Part shown: positions 42,562 through 50,641 of the stretch, one piece after another
Position numbering within the stretch: the stretch's first letter is position 1
Layout of the letters: every line of letters starts with the position of its first letter
Source: Candidatus Rokuibacteriota bacterium
Lineage (GTDB): Bacteria; Methylomirabilota; Methylomirabilia; Rokubacteriales; CSP1-6
NCBI GenBank assembly: GCA_003220435.1
Contig: QHSL01000063.1
Coordinates: 91,962-155,961 of the forward strand
Reading direction: 5' to 3'
Length of the DNA: 64,000 bases
The notes under the pieces: model-generated
Told to the model about the DNA's origin: nothing
Seen by the model: the letters and a program-made list of their open reading frames with translations, nothing else
The model's database searches: none
Program-made: the position numbers and the translations under genes

Positions 42562-43089
42562 TCAATCGTCCAGGCGATCGACCCATCGTCGGAGGCGCCG
42601 GTACCATACGAGTTTGTCCACGAAGCGGGGATAGGCCGCATTGCGGCCGCTCGGGTTGGGTACCACGAAGACGGTAGCACCGCAAACTCGCTCCGGCTTT
42701 GCCCCGGGCCCGCTGGTCGAGCCGGGGCCGAAGAACTGTCGGTAGGCGGTGCTGCCCACGAACGCCACCACCGCCGGCCGAATCGTCGCGATGGTTCGGG
42801 CCAGTCGCTTACGACCGCGCGCGTAGTCCGCCGCGGTGAGCTCCGCGGCTTCGCGCGTGGCTCGTTCCGCGATGTTGGTGAGCGCGAGCCCATACTCAGG
42901 CAGGCGAACGTCGTCCACGAACGTCATCGGCCGGGGTACAAAGCCGGCGGCCTGAAGCAGCCGGTAGAACGGGTTGCCTGGTCCCGCGAAGTGATGGCCG
43001 ACGCGGGCCGACGTCAGGCTCGGGTTGATCCCGACGAACAGGATACGGGGCTTCGGGCAGAGCCGCGCAGGGAGCCGCATCGCGACCAT
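42562..43089 (-). CDS. Mug/TDG-type mismatch-specific uracil DNA glycosylase family
   Basis: The 175-residue product from ATG 43089 has the Mug family core LFVGINPSLTSARVGHHFAGPGNPFYRLL; the Asn of GINP is the catalytic position. It also has VAFVGSTAYRQFFG and the VVPNPSGRNAAYP loop that inserts into DNA. The enzyme removes uracil or thymine from G:U and G:T mispairs. In this copy the usual GINPG is GINPS. Starts at 43122 (TTG) or 43080 (ATG) are possible; none has a good ribosome site. Confidence 0.88.
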   Translation of the reverse strand: MVAMRLPARLCPKPRILFVGINPSLTSARVGHHFAGPGNPFYRLLQAAGFVPRPMTFVDDVRLPEYGLALTNIAERATREAAELTAADYARGRKRLARTIATIRPAVVAFVGSTAYRQFFGPGSTSGPGAKPERVCGATVFVVPNPSGRNAAYPRFVDKLVWYRRLRRWVDRLDD

Positions 43090-43178
43090 CAACTGGAGTG
43101 GGTATCGCAGGGCACCGGGCAATTGTGACCCGGAAACGGTAGGCGTAGGCTAGCATCTGGAGCAACAGGAGCTGCGTG

Positions 43179-44174
43179 ATGGGCGACGTGGGCCTCATGG
43201 GCATGCACGTGCCGGGCATGTCGTGGCGCGAGATGCGCGACGCTGCCGTCCTGGCCGAGGAGCTCGGTTACAGCTGTCTCTCGATGGGGGAGTCGTGGGG
43301 CGAGGACGCGCTGACCTCGCTGGCCCAGCTCGCGGCGGTCACCTCGCGCGTCCGCATCGGCACGAGCATCGTGCCCGTCTTCGCGCGCTCGCCGGCCAAT
43401 CTGGCCATGACGGCGCTGAACATGGACCGGATGACCCAGGGGCGGTTCTTCCTCGGCCTCGGCACCAGCGGCCGGCTCGTGATCGAAGACCTGCACGGCG
43501 AGAAGTTCGCGAAGCCCCTGACGCGGATGCGCGAGTATATCGACATCGTCCGCAAGGCCGCGCGCGGCGAGCGACTCGATCACGACGGTGAGTTCTTCCA
43601 CACCAGGCGATTCCAGCTCCGGATTCCGCCGTATCGACCGAACCTCCCGATCTACATCGCCGCGCTGAGCCTGCCGAGCCTTCGCCTCACCGGCGAGCTG
43701 GCCGACGGCTGGCTGCCGATCTTCCTGGCGCCCTCGCGCATGACGGCGGCGGTGGCCGAGCTGAAGGCGGGTGCTGCGGCCGCGGGCCGGACGCTGAGCG
43801 ATATCGCGATCTCGCCGCAAGTCTCGATCTACGTCACCGACGACGTGAAGGCGGCGCGCGACCGCGAGCGCCCGCACATCGCCTTCTACATCGGCGGCAT
43901 GGGCGTGTTCTACCACCAGTACATGCACCGCATCGGCTTCGGCGTCGAGGCCGACCGCGTGCGCGGGGCGTTCCAGTCGAAGGAGCGCGATCGGGCCGCG
44001 ACGCTGGTGACCGACGAGATGGTCGACGCGGTCACGATCCTCGGTACGCCGAAGCAGTGCCGCGATCAGATGCAGCGTTTCTTCGACGCCGGGGCGCAGG
44101 AGGTGCGGCTGGTCTTCAACGAGCCGAACAAGGAGGCCTATCTCAGGGCGCTCCGCGCGGTCGCGCCTCGCTAA
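43179..44174 (+). CDS. LLM-class flavin-dependent oxidoreductase
   Basis: The 331-residue TIM-barrel protein has the luciferase-like pattern: GMHVPGMSWREMRDAAVLAEELGYSC, VRIGTSIVPVFARSPANLAM, QGRFFLGLGTSG and LPIYIAALSLPSLRLTGELADGWLP. This layout resembles F420-dependent members such as tetrahydromethanopterin reductases, but FMN could also be used. ATG 43179 follows AGGAG; a GTG lies one codon upstream. It is divergent from the Mug gene and convergent with alanine racemase. Confidence 0.9.
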   Translation: MGDVGLMGMHVPGMSWREMRDAAVLAEELGYSCLSMGESWGEDALTSLAQLAAVTSRVRIGTSIVPVFARSPANLAMTALNMDRMTQGRFFLGLGTSGRLVIEDLHGEKFAKPLTRMREYIDIVRKAARGERLDHDGEFFHTRRFQLRIPPYRPNLPIYIAALSLPSLRLTGELADGWLPIFLAPSRMTAAVAELKAGAAAAGRTLSDIAISPQVSIYVTDDVKAARDRERPHIAFYIGGMGVFYHQYMHRIGFGVEADRVRGAFQSKERDRAATLVTDEMVDAVTILGTPKQCRDQMQRFFDAGAQEVRLVFNEPNKEAYLRALRAVAPR

Positions 44175-44211
44175 CCTCCCGCGGTGCCGTCGGCTTTGAG
44201 CTCGGCGCCGC

Positions 44212-45357
44212 TCAGTCGCCAGCGGGCGTCACCGTCTTCACCGCAACGCCTCCCGCGAAGTAGACGCGCGCCACGCGCGGGCCGACGGTGGTCGCCACGT
44301 GGTGGGGCCCGAGACCGTGGCGTTTGGCGACCTCGGCGATGGTGATCTCGGCGTCGCCCTGACGGCCGATGATCACGACCTCGTCGCCGACGCGGGCGTC
44401 GGGCACCTGGGTGAGGTCGAGTCGCGTGTGCTCGAGGTTGGGGCCAGTCACGATCGGCGCGGCGCGCCCACGCACCAGCACGTGGCCGGCGTGCAACCAG
44501 ATGAGCCCGTCCGCCGAGCCCATCGGAATGACGCCCAGACGCATCGGCGCGGTCACGGGGAACGGCGCCAGCTCCGCGAAGCGCTCGCGCGGCGTCAGCT
44601 CCTTCAGCGCGATCACGCGGGTCGTGAGCGCGCGGAGCGTCGGCCGCAGCGGCACGGCCGATGTCTCGTCGGCCATGGTGATCCCGTACAGCATGCGTCC
44701 CGGATCGACCGCGTTCAGGTACGTCTGAGGGAACTTCAACACGAACGGCGAGGATGCCAGCAACCGGGTCGGCACCGTCACGCCGCGCGCCTCCAGCTCG
44801 TCGACGACCACGGTGAACCGGCGCGTCTGCCACTCGGCGTACGCGGGATCGCCGGCCGTCGGCGCGTGCGGGTGGGCGCAGATCCCGGCCAGTTGCAGAT
44901 AAGGCAGCTCCAGCATGGCCGTGATGATCTTCACCGCCTGCTCGGCCGGCACGCCGAGCCGCTCGAGCCCGACGTCGATCTTCACGAACACGTCGCACGG
45001 GCCCGTGGCCGCCTTCGAATAGGCGCGCGCGCCGTCGAGGTCGACGAGCGCCGGGGTGAGGCCGTGGGCGATCGCCTCCGGCGCGGCTTCGGGCAGCGAG
45101 TTCGGATAGACGAGCACGGGCGCGGTGATCCCTCGCCGGCGCAGGCGGATGCCCTCGCCGAGGTCGGCGACGCCGAGGGCGTCGGCGCCATTGGCGACGA
45201 AGACGGCGCCCAGCTCGGCGGCGCCGTGGCCGTAGCCGTCCGCCTTGACCACCGCGAAGATCTTCCGCCGGGGCCCGACCATCTGGCGCACGGCGCGGAC
45301 GTTCCCGGCAGCGGCGTCGAGGTCGATCTCGAGGGTGGTCGGCCGTGGCAGGCGCAT
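44212..45357 (-). CDS. alr: Alanine racemase
   Basis: The 381-residue product starts at ATG 45357. It has the PLP-lysine segment FAVVKADGYGHGA, the VFVKIDVGLERLGV strand, AGICAHPHAP and the catalytic Tyr region DPGRMLYGITM. It ends with a beta-domain carrying VGDEVVIIGRQGDAEITIAEVA. It makes D-alanine for peptidoglycan from L-alanine. There is no ribosome site before the ATG, but an A+T-rich -10-like box lies six bases upstream, which suggests a leaderless message. An in-frame start at 45390 lies within the divergent promoter and is unlikely. Confidence 0.93.
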   Translation of the reverse strand: MRLPRPTTLEIDLDAAAGNVRAVRQMVGPRRKIFAVVKADGYGHGAAELGAVFVANGADALGVADLGEGIRLRRRGITAPVLVYPNSLPEAAPEAIAHGLTPALVDLDGARAYSKAATGPCDVFVKIDVGLERLGVPAEQAVKIITAMLELPYLQLAGICAHPHAPTAGDPAYAEWQTRRFTVVVDELEARGVTVPTRLLASSPFVLKFPQTYLNAVDPGRMLYGITMADETSAVPLRPTLRALTTRVIALKELTPRERFAELAPFPVTAPMRLGVIPMGSADGLIWLHAGHVLVRGRAAPIVTGPNLEHTRLDLTQVPDARVGDEVVIIGRQGDAEITIAEVAKRHGLGPHHVATTVGPRVARVYFAGGVAVKTVTPAGD

Positions 45358-45363
45358 TTGAAG

Positions 45364-45386
45364 AATATGCCGCGGAGGGCTATATT
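45364..45386. promoter_or_regulatory. Near-palindromic divergent promoter of alr and the LLM monooxygenase gene
   Basis: AATATGCC (45364-45371) and GGCTATATT (45378-45386) form an imperfect inverted repeat in the 38 bases between two divergent starts. On the plus strand TATATT (45381-45386) is nine bases before the ATG at 45396. On the minus strand CATATT is six bases before the ATG at 45357. Transcripts from either would have almost no leader. Confidence 0.5.
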
Positions 45387-45395
45387 TCACAAGCG

Positions 45396-46472
45396 ATGAA
45401 GGTGTCGTTCTTCGAGACCGTCCGTTACCAGGCCCCGCAGGCGCTGCCGTCCGAGTGGCCGGTGCCGTCAGGCATCTACGACCGCGAGGCGGGCTCCCGC
45501 GCCTATCAGGACATGATCGAGCGGCTCGAGTACGTCGAGGAGCTCGGCTTCGACTGGGTGAGCGTCTCCGAGCACCACTACTCGCCGCGGATCCTCACGC
45601 CGTCGCCGGTCGTCTCGGCCGCCTTCATCGCCGCGCGTCTCAAGCGGATCAAGATCGCCCTGCTCGGGCCGATCGTCCCGCAGAGCAACCCCGTCCGGGT
45701 GGCGGAGGAGCTGGCGATGCTCGACACCATGGCGCAGGGCCGGCTGGTCGTCGGGCTCCTGCGGGGGACGTCGAACGAATCGCTGACCTACGATCTCAAC
45801 CCGGCGGAGGCCAGGGAGCGGACCGACGAAGGGATGGAAGTGATCCTCAAGGCGTGGACGGAGCCCCAGCCGTTCGGCTGGCAGGGGAGGCACTTCCAGT
45901 ACCGCACGATCTCGATCTGGCCGCGTCCGCTGCAGCAGCCGCATCCGCCCACGTTCGCGCTGGGGACGAGCCGCGAGTCGTGCGAGTTCGCCGCGCGCCA
46001 CCACCTGGGTTGCGGCGTGTCCTACGGGTCGTTCGAGTCGGTCGGCCGCGCCACGCGGTACTACCGCGAGCAGTGCGCGCTTCACGGCTGGCAGCCCTCG
46101 CCCGATCAGATCGTCTATCGGGCGAACATGCTGCTGGCCGACACCGATGACGAGGCTCAGGACCAGCTGCGCAAGCTGCCGGGCCAGGCGCCGTTTTCCA
46201 TGCGGCCGGCCGTACGCGACGCGATGATGAAGGTGGACGCACGCAACATCGCGGGCGAGGCGCGGTCGCCGATCGTCAGCGGCGCGCTCCCCACGACGTT
46301 CGTCGGCGGTCCGGACACGGTGGTCGAGCAGGTCCGCCGCTGCAAGGAAGTGGTCGGCGCGGGCGTGCTCGACCTGTCACTGCACCCGCCCGGCTCCCGC
46401 GACGTGGAGGCGCTCCTGCGCTCGATCGAGCTGTTCGGGAAGAAGGTCCTGCCCCGCATCCGCGATATCTGA
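45396..46472 (+). CDS. LLM-class flavin-dependent monooxygenase (luciferase-like)
   Basis: The 358-residue product begins MKVSFFETVRYQ and has the bacterial-luciferase pattern: YVEELGFDWVSVSEHHYSPR, RIKIALLGPIVPQSNPVRVAEELAMLDTMAQGRLVVGLLRGTS, and FGWQGRHFQYRTISIWPRPLQQPHPP. This subgroup usually takes FMNH2 and oxygenates ketones, alkanes or sulphonates. No ribosome site is visible and the -10 is nine bases away. Genes for a hydrolase and a Baeyer-Villiger monooxygenase follow closely, so a shared oxidative pathway is likely. Confidence 0.91.
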   Translation: MKVSFFETVRYQAPQALPSEWPVPSGIYDREAGSRAYQDMIERLEYVEELGFDWVSVSEHHYSPRILTPSPVVSAAFIAARLKRIKIALLGPIVPQSNPVRVAEELAMLDTMAQGRLVVGLLRGTSNESLTYDLNPAEARERTDEGMEVILKAWTEPQPFGWQGRHFQYRTISIWPRPLQQPHPPTFALGTSRESCEFAARHHLGCGVSYGSFESVGRATRYYREQCALHGWQPSPDQIVYRANMLLADTDDEAQDQLRKLPGQAPFSMRPAVRDAMMKVDARNIAGEARSPIVSGALPTTFVGGPDTVVEQVRRCKEVVGAGVLDLSLHPPGSRDVEALLRSIELFGKKVLPRIRDI

Positions 46473-46540
46473 CGGGGACGAGCCTGACCAGTCCGTTCAC
46501 CGAAGGCTTCGTCGAGGCGGACGGCTTTCGCATCCGTTAT

Positions 46541-47275
46541 ATGGAGGCCGGGGCGGGCGTTCCGCTCGTGCACCTCCACGGCGCGGGTGGCCTGCGCATC
46601 ACGCCCGCCCACGAGCTCCTGACCCGCAGCTACCGCGTGATCGCGTTCGAGATGCCGGGGTTCGGGAACTCGCCGGAGAACACGCGGACCCAGACGATGC
46701 CCGAGCTCGCCTCGACCATGGGCTGGGCGATCCAGAAGCTGGGGCTCGACTCCTTCAACCTGATGGGCACCTCGTTCGGCGGCAAGACCGCGCTCTGGCT
46801 CGCGCTTCAGTCGCCGCAGAGCGTGCACGCGCTGGTGCTCGAGGCTCCCGCCGCGATCCGCCAGCCGGGCGCCGCGTCGCCGGCCGGGACGCCCGAGGAG
46901 ATCGCGCGGCTTCTCTACGCTCACCCGGAGCGCCTCGGGTCGATCCCGCTGCCCGATCCGGCCGTGCGGGCGAAGACGCAACCGCTGGTGCGGCGGCTGC
47001 GCGGACCCGATCGCGACGCGGAACTCGAGGCGCGGATGCAGGAGCTCCCCACACCGACCCTCGTGCTGTTCGGCACGCTCGACCGCGTCATCGCGCCGGC
47101 GATGGGGCGCGTCTACAAGGACCTGCTGCCGAGCTGCCACCTCGTGTTCGTCTACGACGCCGGGCACGGCATCAGCATCGACCGGCCGGAGGCGTTCACC
47201 GAGGTGGTGACCGACTTCCTCGAGCGCCGCGAGGCGTTCGTCATCAGCCGCACGGAGACGGTGATCCACCCATAA
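46541..47275 (+). CDS. Alpha/beta hydrolase, possibly with a CTG start at 46469
   Basis: From ATG 46541 the product is 244 residues with LVHLHGAGGLR, the nucleophile elbow GTSFGGKTAL (Ser), FGTLDRVIAPAMG (Asp) and DAGHGISIDRP (His). The preceding codons read FVEADGFRIRYMEAG, which is the normal first beta hairpin of this fold, so translation should begin upstream. No ATG, GTG or TTG exists there in frame. CTG at 46469 overlaps the upstream stop as CTGA and would add 24 residues. The enzyme probably opens an ester or lactone made by the adjacent monooxygenase. Confidence 0.87.
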   Translation: MEAGAGVPLVHLHGAGGLRITPAHELLTRSYRVIAFEMPGFGNSPENTRTQTMPELASTMGWAIQKLGLDSFNLMGTSFGGKTALWLALQSPQSVHALVLEAPAAIRQPGAASPAGTPEEIARLLYAHPERLGSIPLPDPAVRAKTQPLVRRLRGPDRDAELEARMQELPTPTLVLFGTLDRVIAPAMGRVYKDLLPSCHLVFVYDAGHGISIDRPEAFTEVVTDFLERREAFVISRTETVIHP

Positions 47276-47281
47276 CGCGCG

Positions 47282-48886
47282 ATGGCTGACGTCGACGCGG
47301 TCATCGTCGGGGCCGGGTTCGCAGGGCTCTACATGCTCCATCGCGCGCGGGGGCTCGGGCTCTCGGCGCGCGTCTTCGAAGCGGGCGACGGCGTAGGCGG
47401 CACCTGGTACTGGAATCGCTACCCGGGCGCCCGCTGCGACGTCGAGAGCATGGAGTACTCGTACTCCTTCTCGGACGAGCTGCAGCAGCAGTGGAAGTGG
47501 ACCGAGCGGTACGCCTCGCAGCCCGAGATCCTGCGCTACATCGACCACGTCGCCGACCGCTTCGACCTGCGCCGCGACATCCAGCTCGAGACACGGGTGA
47601 CCGCCGCGGCCTACGACGAGGCGGCGCACGAGTGGAATGTCCAGACAGACCGCGGCGACCGCGTGTCGGCGCGGTTCTGCGTGATGGCGACCGGGTGCCT
47701 GTCCTCCGCGCAGGTGCCGCGATTCGACGGGCTCGAGAGCTTCGAGGGCGCCCGGTACCACACCGGCCACTGGCCGCGCGAGGGCGTCGACTTCACCGGG
47801 CAGCGGGTCGGCATCATCGGCACCGGCTCCTCGGCGATCCAGTCGATCCCGATCATCGCCCGCCAGGCGGCGCACCTGCTCGTGTTCCAGCGCACGCCGA
47901 ACTTCAGCATCCCCGCGCGCAACGGGCCGCTCGACGCCGAGCACGAGCGCTGGATGAAGGCGAACTACCCCGAGTACCGGCGCCGCGCGCGCGAGTCGCG
48001 CACCGGTCTGTTGGTCGAGCGCAACGAATGCTCGGCGCTCGCCGTGCCGCCGGAGGAGCGGGAGCGCGAGTACGAGGCGCGCTGGCGACGCGGTGGGCTC
48101 GGGTTCGCGGCGACGTACGTCGACCTCCTCACCAACCAGGCGGCGAACGACACGGCCGCCGAGTTCTTTCGCGCCAAGATCCGGGCGATGGTCCGGGACG
48201 CGGCCGTCGCCGAGACGCTGACACCGCGCCACTACCCGGTGGCCACCAAGCGCCTCTGCGTCGACACCGACTACTACGACACGTTCAATCGCGACAACGT
48301 CACCCTGATGAATCTAAGAAAGGCGCCGATCGTGGCGATCACCCCGCGGGGTCTGCGCACGCGCGACGCGGAGTACGCGCTGGACAGCCTCGTGTTCGCC
48401 ACCGGGTTCGACGCGATGACGGGTGCGCTGCTGGCGATCGACATCCGTGGCCGGGGCGGCCGGACGCTGCGCGAGAAGTGGTCCGCCGGGCCGAAGACGT
48501 ACCTGGGGCTCGCCATCGCCGGGTTCCCGAACCTCTTCACGATCACCGGACCCGGCAGCCCCTCGGTGCTCAGCAACATGATCGTGTCGATCGAGCAGCA
48601 CGTGGACTGGATCGCCGAGTGCGTCACCTACCTGCGCGCGCACGGCCGCGCGGTGATCGAGGCCACCGTCGAGGCCGAGGAAGCCTGGGTGGCGCACGTC
48701 AACCAGGTGGGCGACGCCACGCTCTATCCTCGGGCCAACTCCTGGTACATGGGCGCGAACATCCCCGGCAAGCCGCGCATCTTCATGCCCTACGTTGGCG
48801 GGGTCGGCGCCTACCGGGAGACGTGCGACGAAGTCGCCGCCAGCGGCTACGCGGGATTCACCGTGAGCAACACCACGCACATCTGA
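47282..48886 (+). CDS. Flavin-containing Baeyer-Villiger monooxygenase
   Basis: The 534-residue protein has the FAD motif GAGFAG near residue 10, the NADP motif GTGSSA, and between them the type I Baeyer-Villiger fingerprint FEGARYHTGHWP (154-165, FxGxxxHTxxWP). The conserved GGTWYWNRYPGARCDVES segment near residue 40 is that of cyclohexanone monooxygenase-like enzymes. It inserts oxygen next to a ketone to form an ester or lactone. It starts six bases after the hydrolase stop, so ketone to ester to acid plus alcohol is a reasonable two-step reading of the pair. Confidence 0.94.
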   Translation: MADVDAVIVGAGFAGLYMLHRARGLGLSARVFEAGDGVGGTWYWNRYPGARCDVESMEYSYSFSDELQQQWKWTERYASQPEILRYIDHVADRFDLRRDIQLETRVTAAAYDEAAHEWNVQTDRGDRVSARFCVMATGCLSSAQVPRFDGLESFEGARYHTGHWPREGVDFTGQRVGIIGTGSSAIQSIPIIARQAAHLLVFQRTPNFSIPARNGPLDAEHERWMKANYPEYRRRARESRTGLLVERNECSALAVPPEEREREYEARWRRGGLGFAATYVDLLTNQAANDTAAEFFRAKIRAMVRDAAVAETLTPRHYPVATKRLCVDTDYYDTFNRDNVTLMNLRKAPIVAITPRGLRTRDAEYALDSLVFATGFDAMTGALLAIDIRGRGGRTLREKWSAGPKTYLGLAIAGFPNLFTITGPGSPSVLSNMIVSIEQHVDWIAECVTYLRAHGRAVIEATVEAEEAWVAHVNQVGDATLYPRANSWYMGANIPGKPRIFMPYVGGVGAYRETCDEVAASGYAGFTVSNTTHI

Positions 48887-48937
48887 TCTAGCGCCCGACG
48901 CTGCTCCGGGCGGGGCTCGATTTGATACCATACGAAG

Positions 48938-49273
48938 ATGCCCTCCCGTCCGGAGTCCTCGGTAGTGCGAGTCGCGCTCGCGTACACCCTCATGATTGCC
49001 GCGACCGTAGTGATCTTCCTGCTCATCCGAGCCTTGGGCGGAACGCTGCAGGCTCCGCCGCCGACGGGCCTGACCCCGTTTGGCTCCGCCGCCGGCGGGC
49101 AAAAGGTCGACATTGTCCTGCACGTGCTCGTCGCCCTCGCCGTGGTCATCATCACGGCTCGAGTGCTCGGGGCCGTGTTCAAGCACCTAGGCCAGCCGAT
49201 CCTTCACCTGCTGACGAGAGAGCGCCTGCTGGGCATGGGGCAGGGCGCCGAGGGCGAGCAGACGGCCTCCTGA
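48938..49273 (+). CDS. Small membrane protein resembling the truncated N terminus of a cation:proton antiporter
   Basis: This 111-residue product has two hydrophobic helices (about residues 12-31 and 57-80). The second, DIVLHVLVALAVVIITARVLGAVFKHLGQP, matches the first transport helix and the RxGQP turn of CPA2 antiporters. After that the sequence becomes a short hydrophilic tail (HLLTRERLLGMGQGAEGEQTAS). It may be a remnant of a longer antiporter with an extra N-terminal helix, or an accessory subunit of the intact antiporter five bases downstream. The start has no strong ribosome site. Confidence 0.6.
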   Translation: MPSRPESSVVRVALAYTLMIAATVVIFLLIRALGGTLQAPPPTGLTPFGSAAGGQKVDIVLHVLVALAVVIITARVLGAVFKHLGQPILHLLTRERLLGMGQGAEGEQTAS

Positions 49274-49278
49274 CCTCC

Positions 49279-50616
49279 ATGACCGCCCCTCAGCTCTCGG
49301 TCGCCTTCTTCCTCCAGATGTTCTTCATTCTGGTCGTCTGCCGATCGGTCGCGGCATTGGTCCGGCGGTTCGGTCAGCCCCAGGTCGTGGGCGAGATGAT
49401 CGCCGGCGTGTTGATGGGGCCCTCATTGATCGGCCTCCTCCTCCCGGCGTTCCAGCAACAGATCTTTCCGAACGAGTCATTGAAGATGCTGTTCGTGGGC
49501 GGGCAGCTCGGCGTGGGCCTCTACATGTTTCTGGTGGGCGTCGAGTTCAAGGCCGAGGTGTTCCGCGCCCGCGTCCATAGCGCGGTGGCCGTCTCGGTGG
49601 CGGGGATGCTGGTGCCGTTCGCGTTGGGCGCGGGCCTGGCGTTGTGGATGGTAACGATCCCGGGCATGTTCGCCGAGCGGACGACGACGTCTGCCGCCGT
49701 GCTGTTCATGGGGGCGGCCATGTCGATCACCGCCTTTCCGGTGCTCGCGCGCATCATCCATGATCACGGCCTGACGGGCACCGCCCTCGGCACGCTGGCG
49801 CTGTCGGCCGGCTGCATCGGCGACGCGGCCGCCTGGGGCGTCCTGGCTGTCGTGATCGCAAGCGTGGGCGGCGGCGTGGTCGTGGCCGTCAAGGCCATCG
49901 CGGGCGGCGTAGCGTTCTCGGTTTTTATGCTGACCCTCGGCCGGCGGCTGCTCATCAGGCTGGGAAGCGCGACGGAGCTGGCGGGTCGGCTCACGCCGGC
50001 GTTGCTCACCCTCGTCATGACTCTGTTCACGCTGGCGGCGTGGATCACCGACGCCATCGGCCTGCACGCGGTATTCGGCGCCTTTCTGCTCGGCGTCGCC
50101 ATGCCGCGGGGGGTACTCACGCGTGAGCTCAAACGGCAGCTCGAGCCCTTCGCGGTCGTGTTCCTGCTGCCGATGTTCTTCACGTTCTCCGGCCTCAACA
50201 CCCGGCTCGACATGGTCGACGACCTCCCCTTGCTGCTCGTTGCGATCGCGGTGCTCGTGGCGGCCTGCCTCGGCAAGGGCGTGGCCTGCTGGGCGGCAGC
50301 GCGGCTCAACGGCGAGAGCAATCGGATCGCGCTGGCCGTCGGCGCGCTGATGAACGCCCGCGGCCTGATGGAGCTGATCGTCCTCGCCATCGGCCTGCAG
50401 CATGAAATTATCGGGCCGGCGCTGTTCTCCGTGATGGTGTTGATGACGATCGTGACCACGTTGTTGGCCTCTCCCCTCTTCGAATGGGTGTACGGGCGGC
50501 ACGCGCGGGCCGCCGGCGAGCTCGGAGTCGTGGCGATGAGCGCCGACGAGCCGGCCACGAGTCCGGAGCGCGGGAGGCGGGGCGCTGCCCCGAACGAACG
50601 CGGGGCCCGAGCCTGA
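49279..50616 (+). CDS. CPA2-family cation:proton antiporter (KefB-like membrane domain)
   Basis: The 445-residue product has about twelve helices with the CPA2 landmarks: VRRFGQPQVVGEMIAGVLMGPSL, GVGLYMFLVGVEFK, the discontinuous helix MSITAFPVLARII, GDAAAWGVLAVV with the key Asp, and GLMELIVLAIGL. There is no RCK/TrkA-N domain; the tail is short and hydrophilic. It exchanges Na+ or K+ for H+ at the inner membrane. A short antiporter-like gene precedes it by five bases. Confidence 0.92.
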   Translation: MTAPQLSVAFFLQMFFILVVCRSVAALVRRFGQPQVVGEMIAGVLMGPSLIGLLLPAFQQQIFPNESLKMLFVGGQLGVGLYMFLVGVEFKAEVFRARVHSAVAVSVAGMLVPFALGAGLALWMVTIPGMFAERTTTSAAVLFMGAAMSITAFPVLARIIHDHGLTGTALGTLALSAGCIGDAAAWGVLAVVIASVGGGVVVAVKAIAGGVAFSVFMLTLGRRLLIRLGSATELAGRLTPALLTLVMTLFTLAAWITDAIGLHAVFGAFLLGVAMPRGVLTRELKRQLEPFAVVFLLPMFFTFSGLNTRLDMVDDLPLLLVAIAVLVAACLGKGVACWAAARLNGESNRIALAVGALMNARGLMELIVLAIGLQHEIIGPALFSVMVLMTIVTTLLASPLFEWVYGRHARAAGELGVVAMSADEPATSPERGRRGAAPNERGARA

Positions 50617-50641
50617 GTCTCGCCTTACGAGAACCTGAAGC

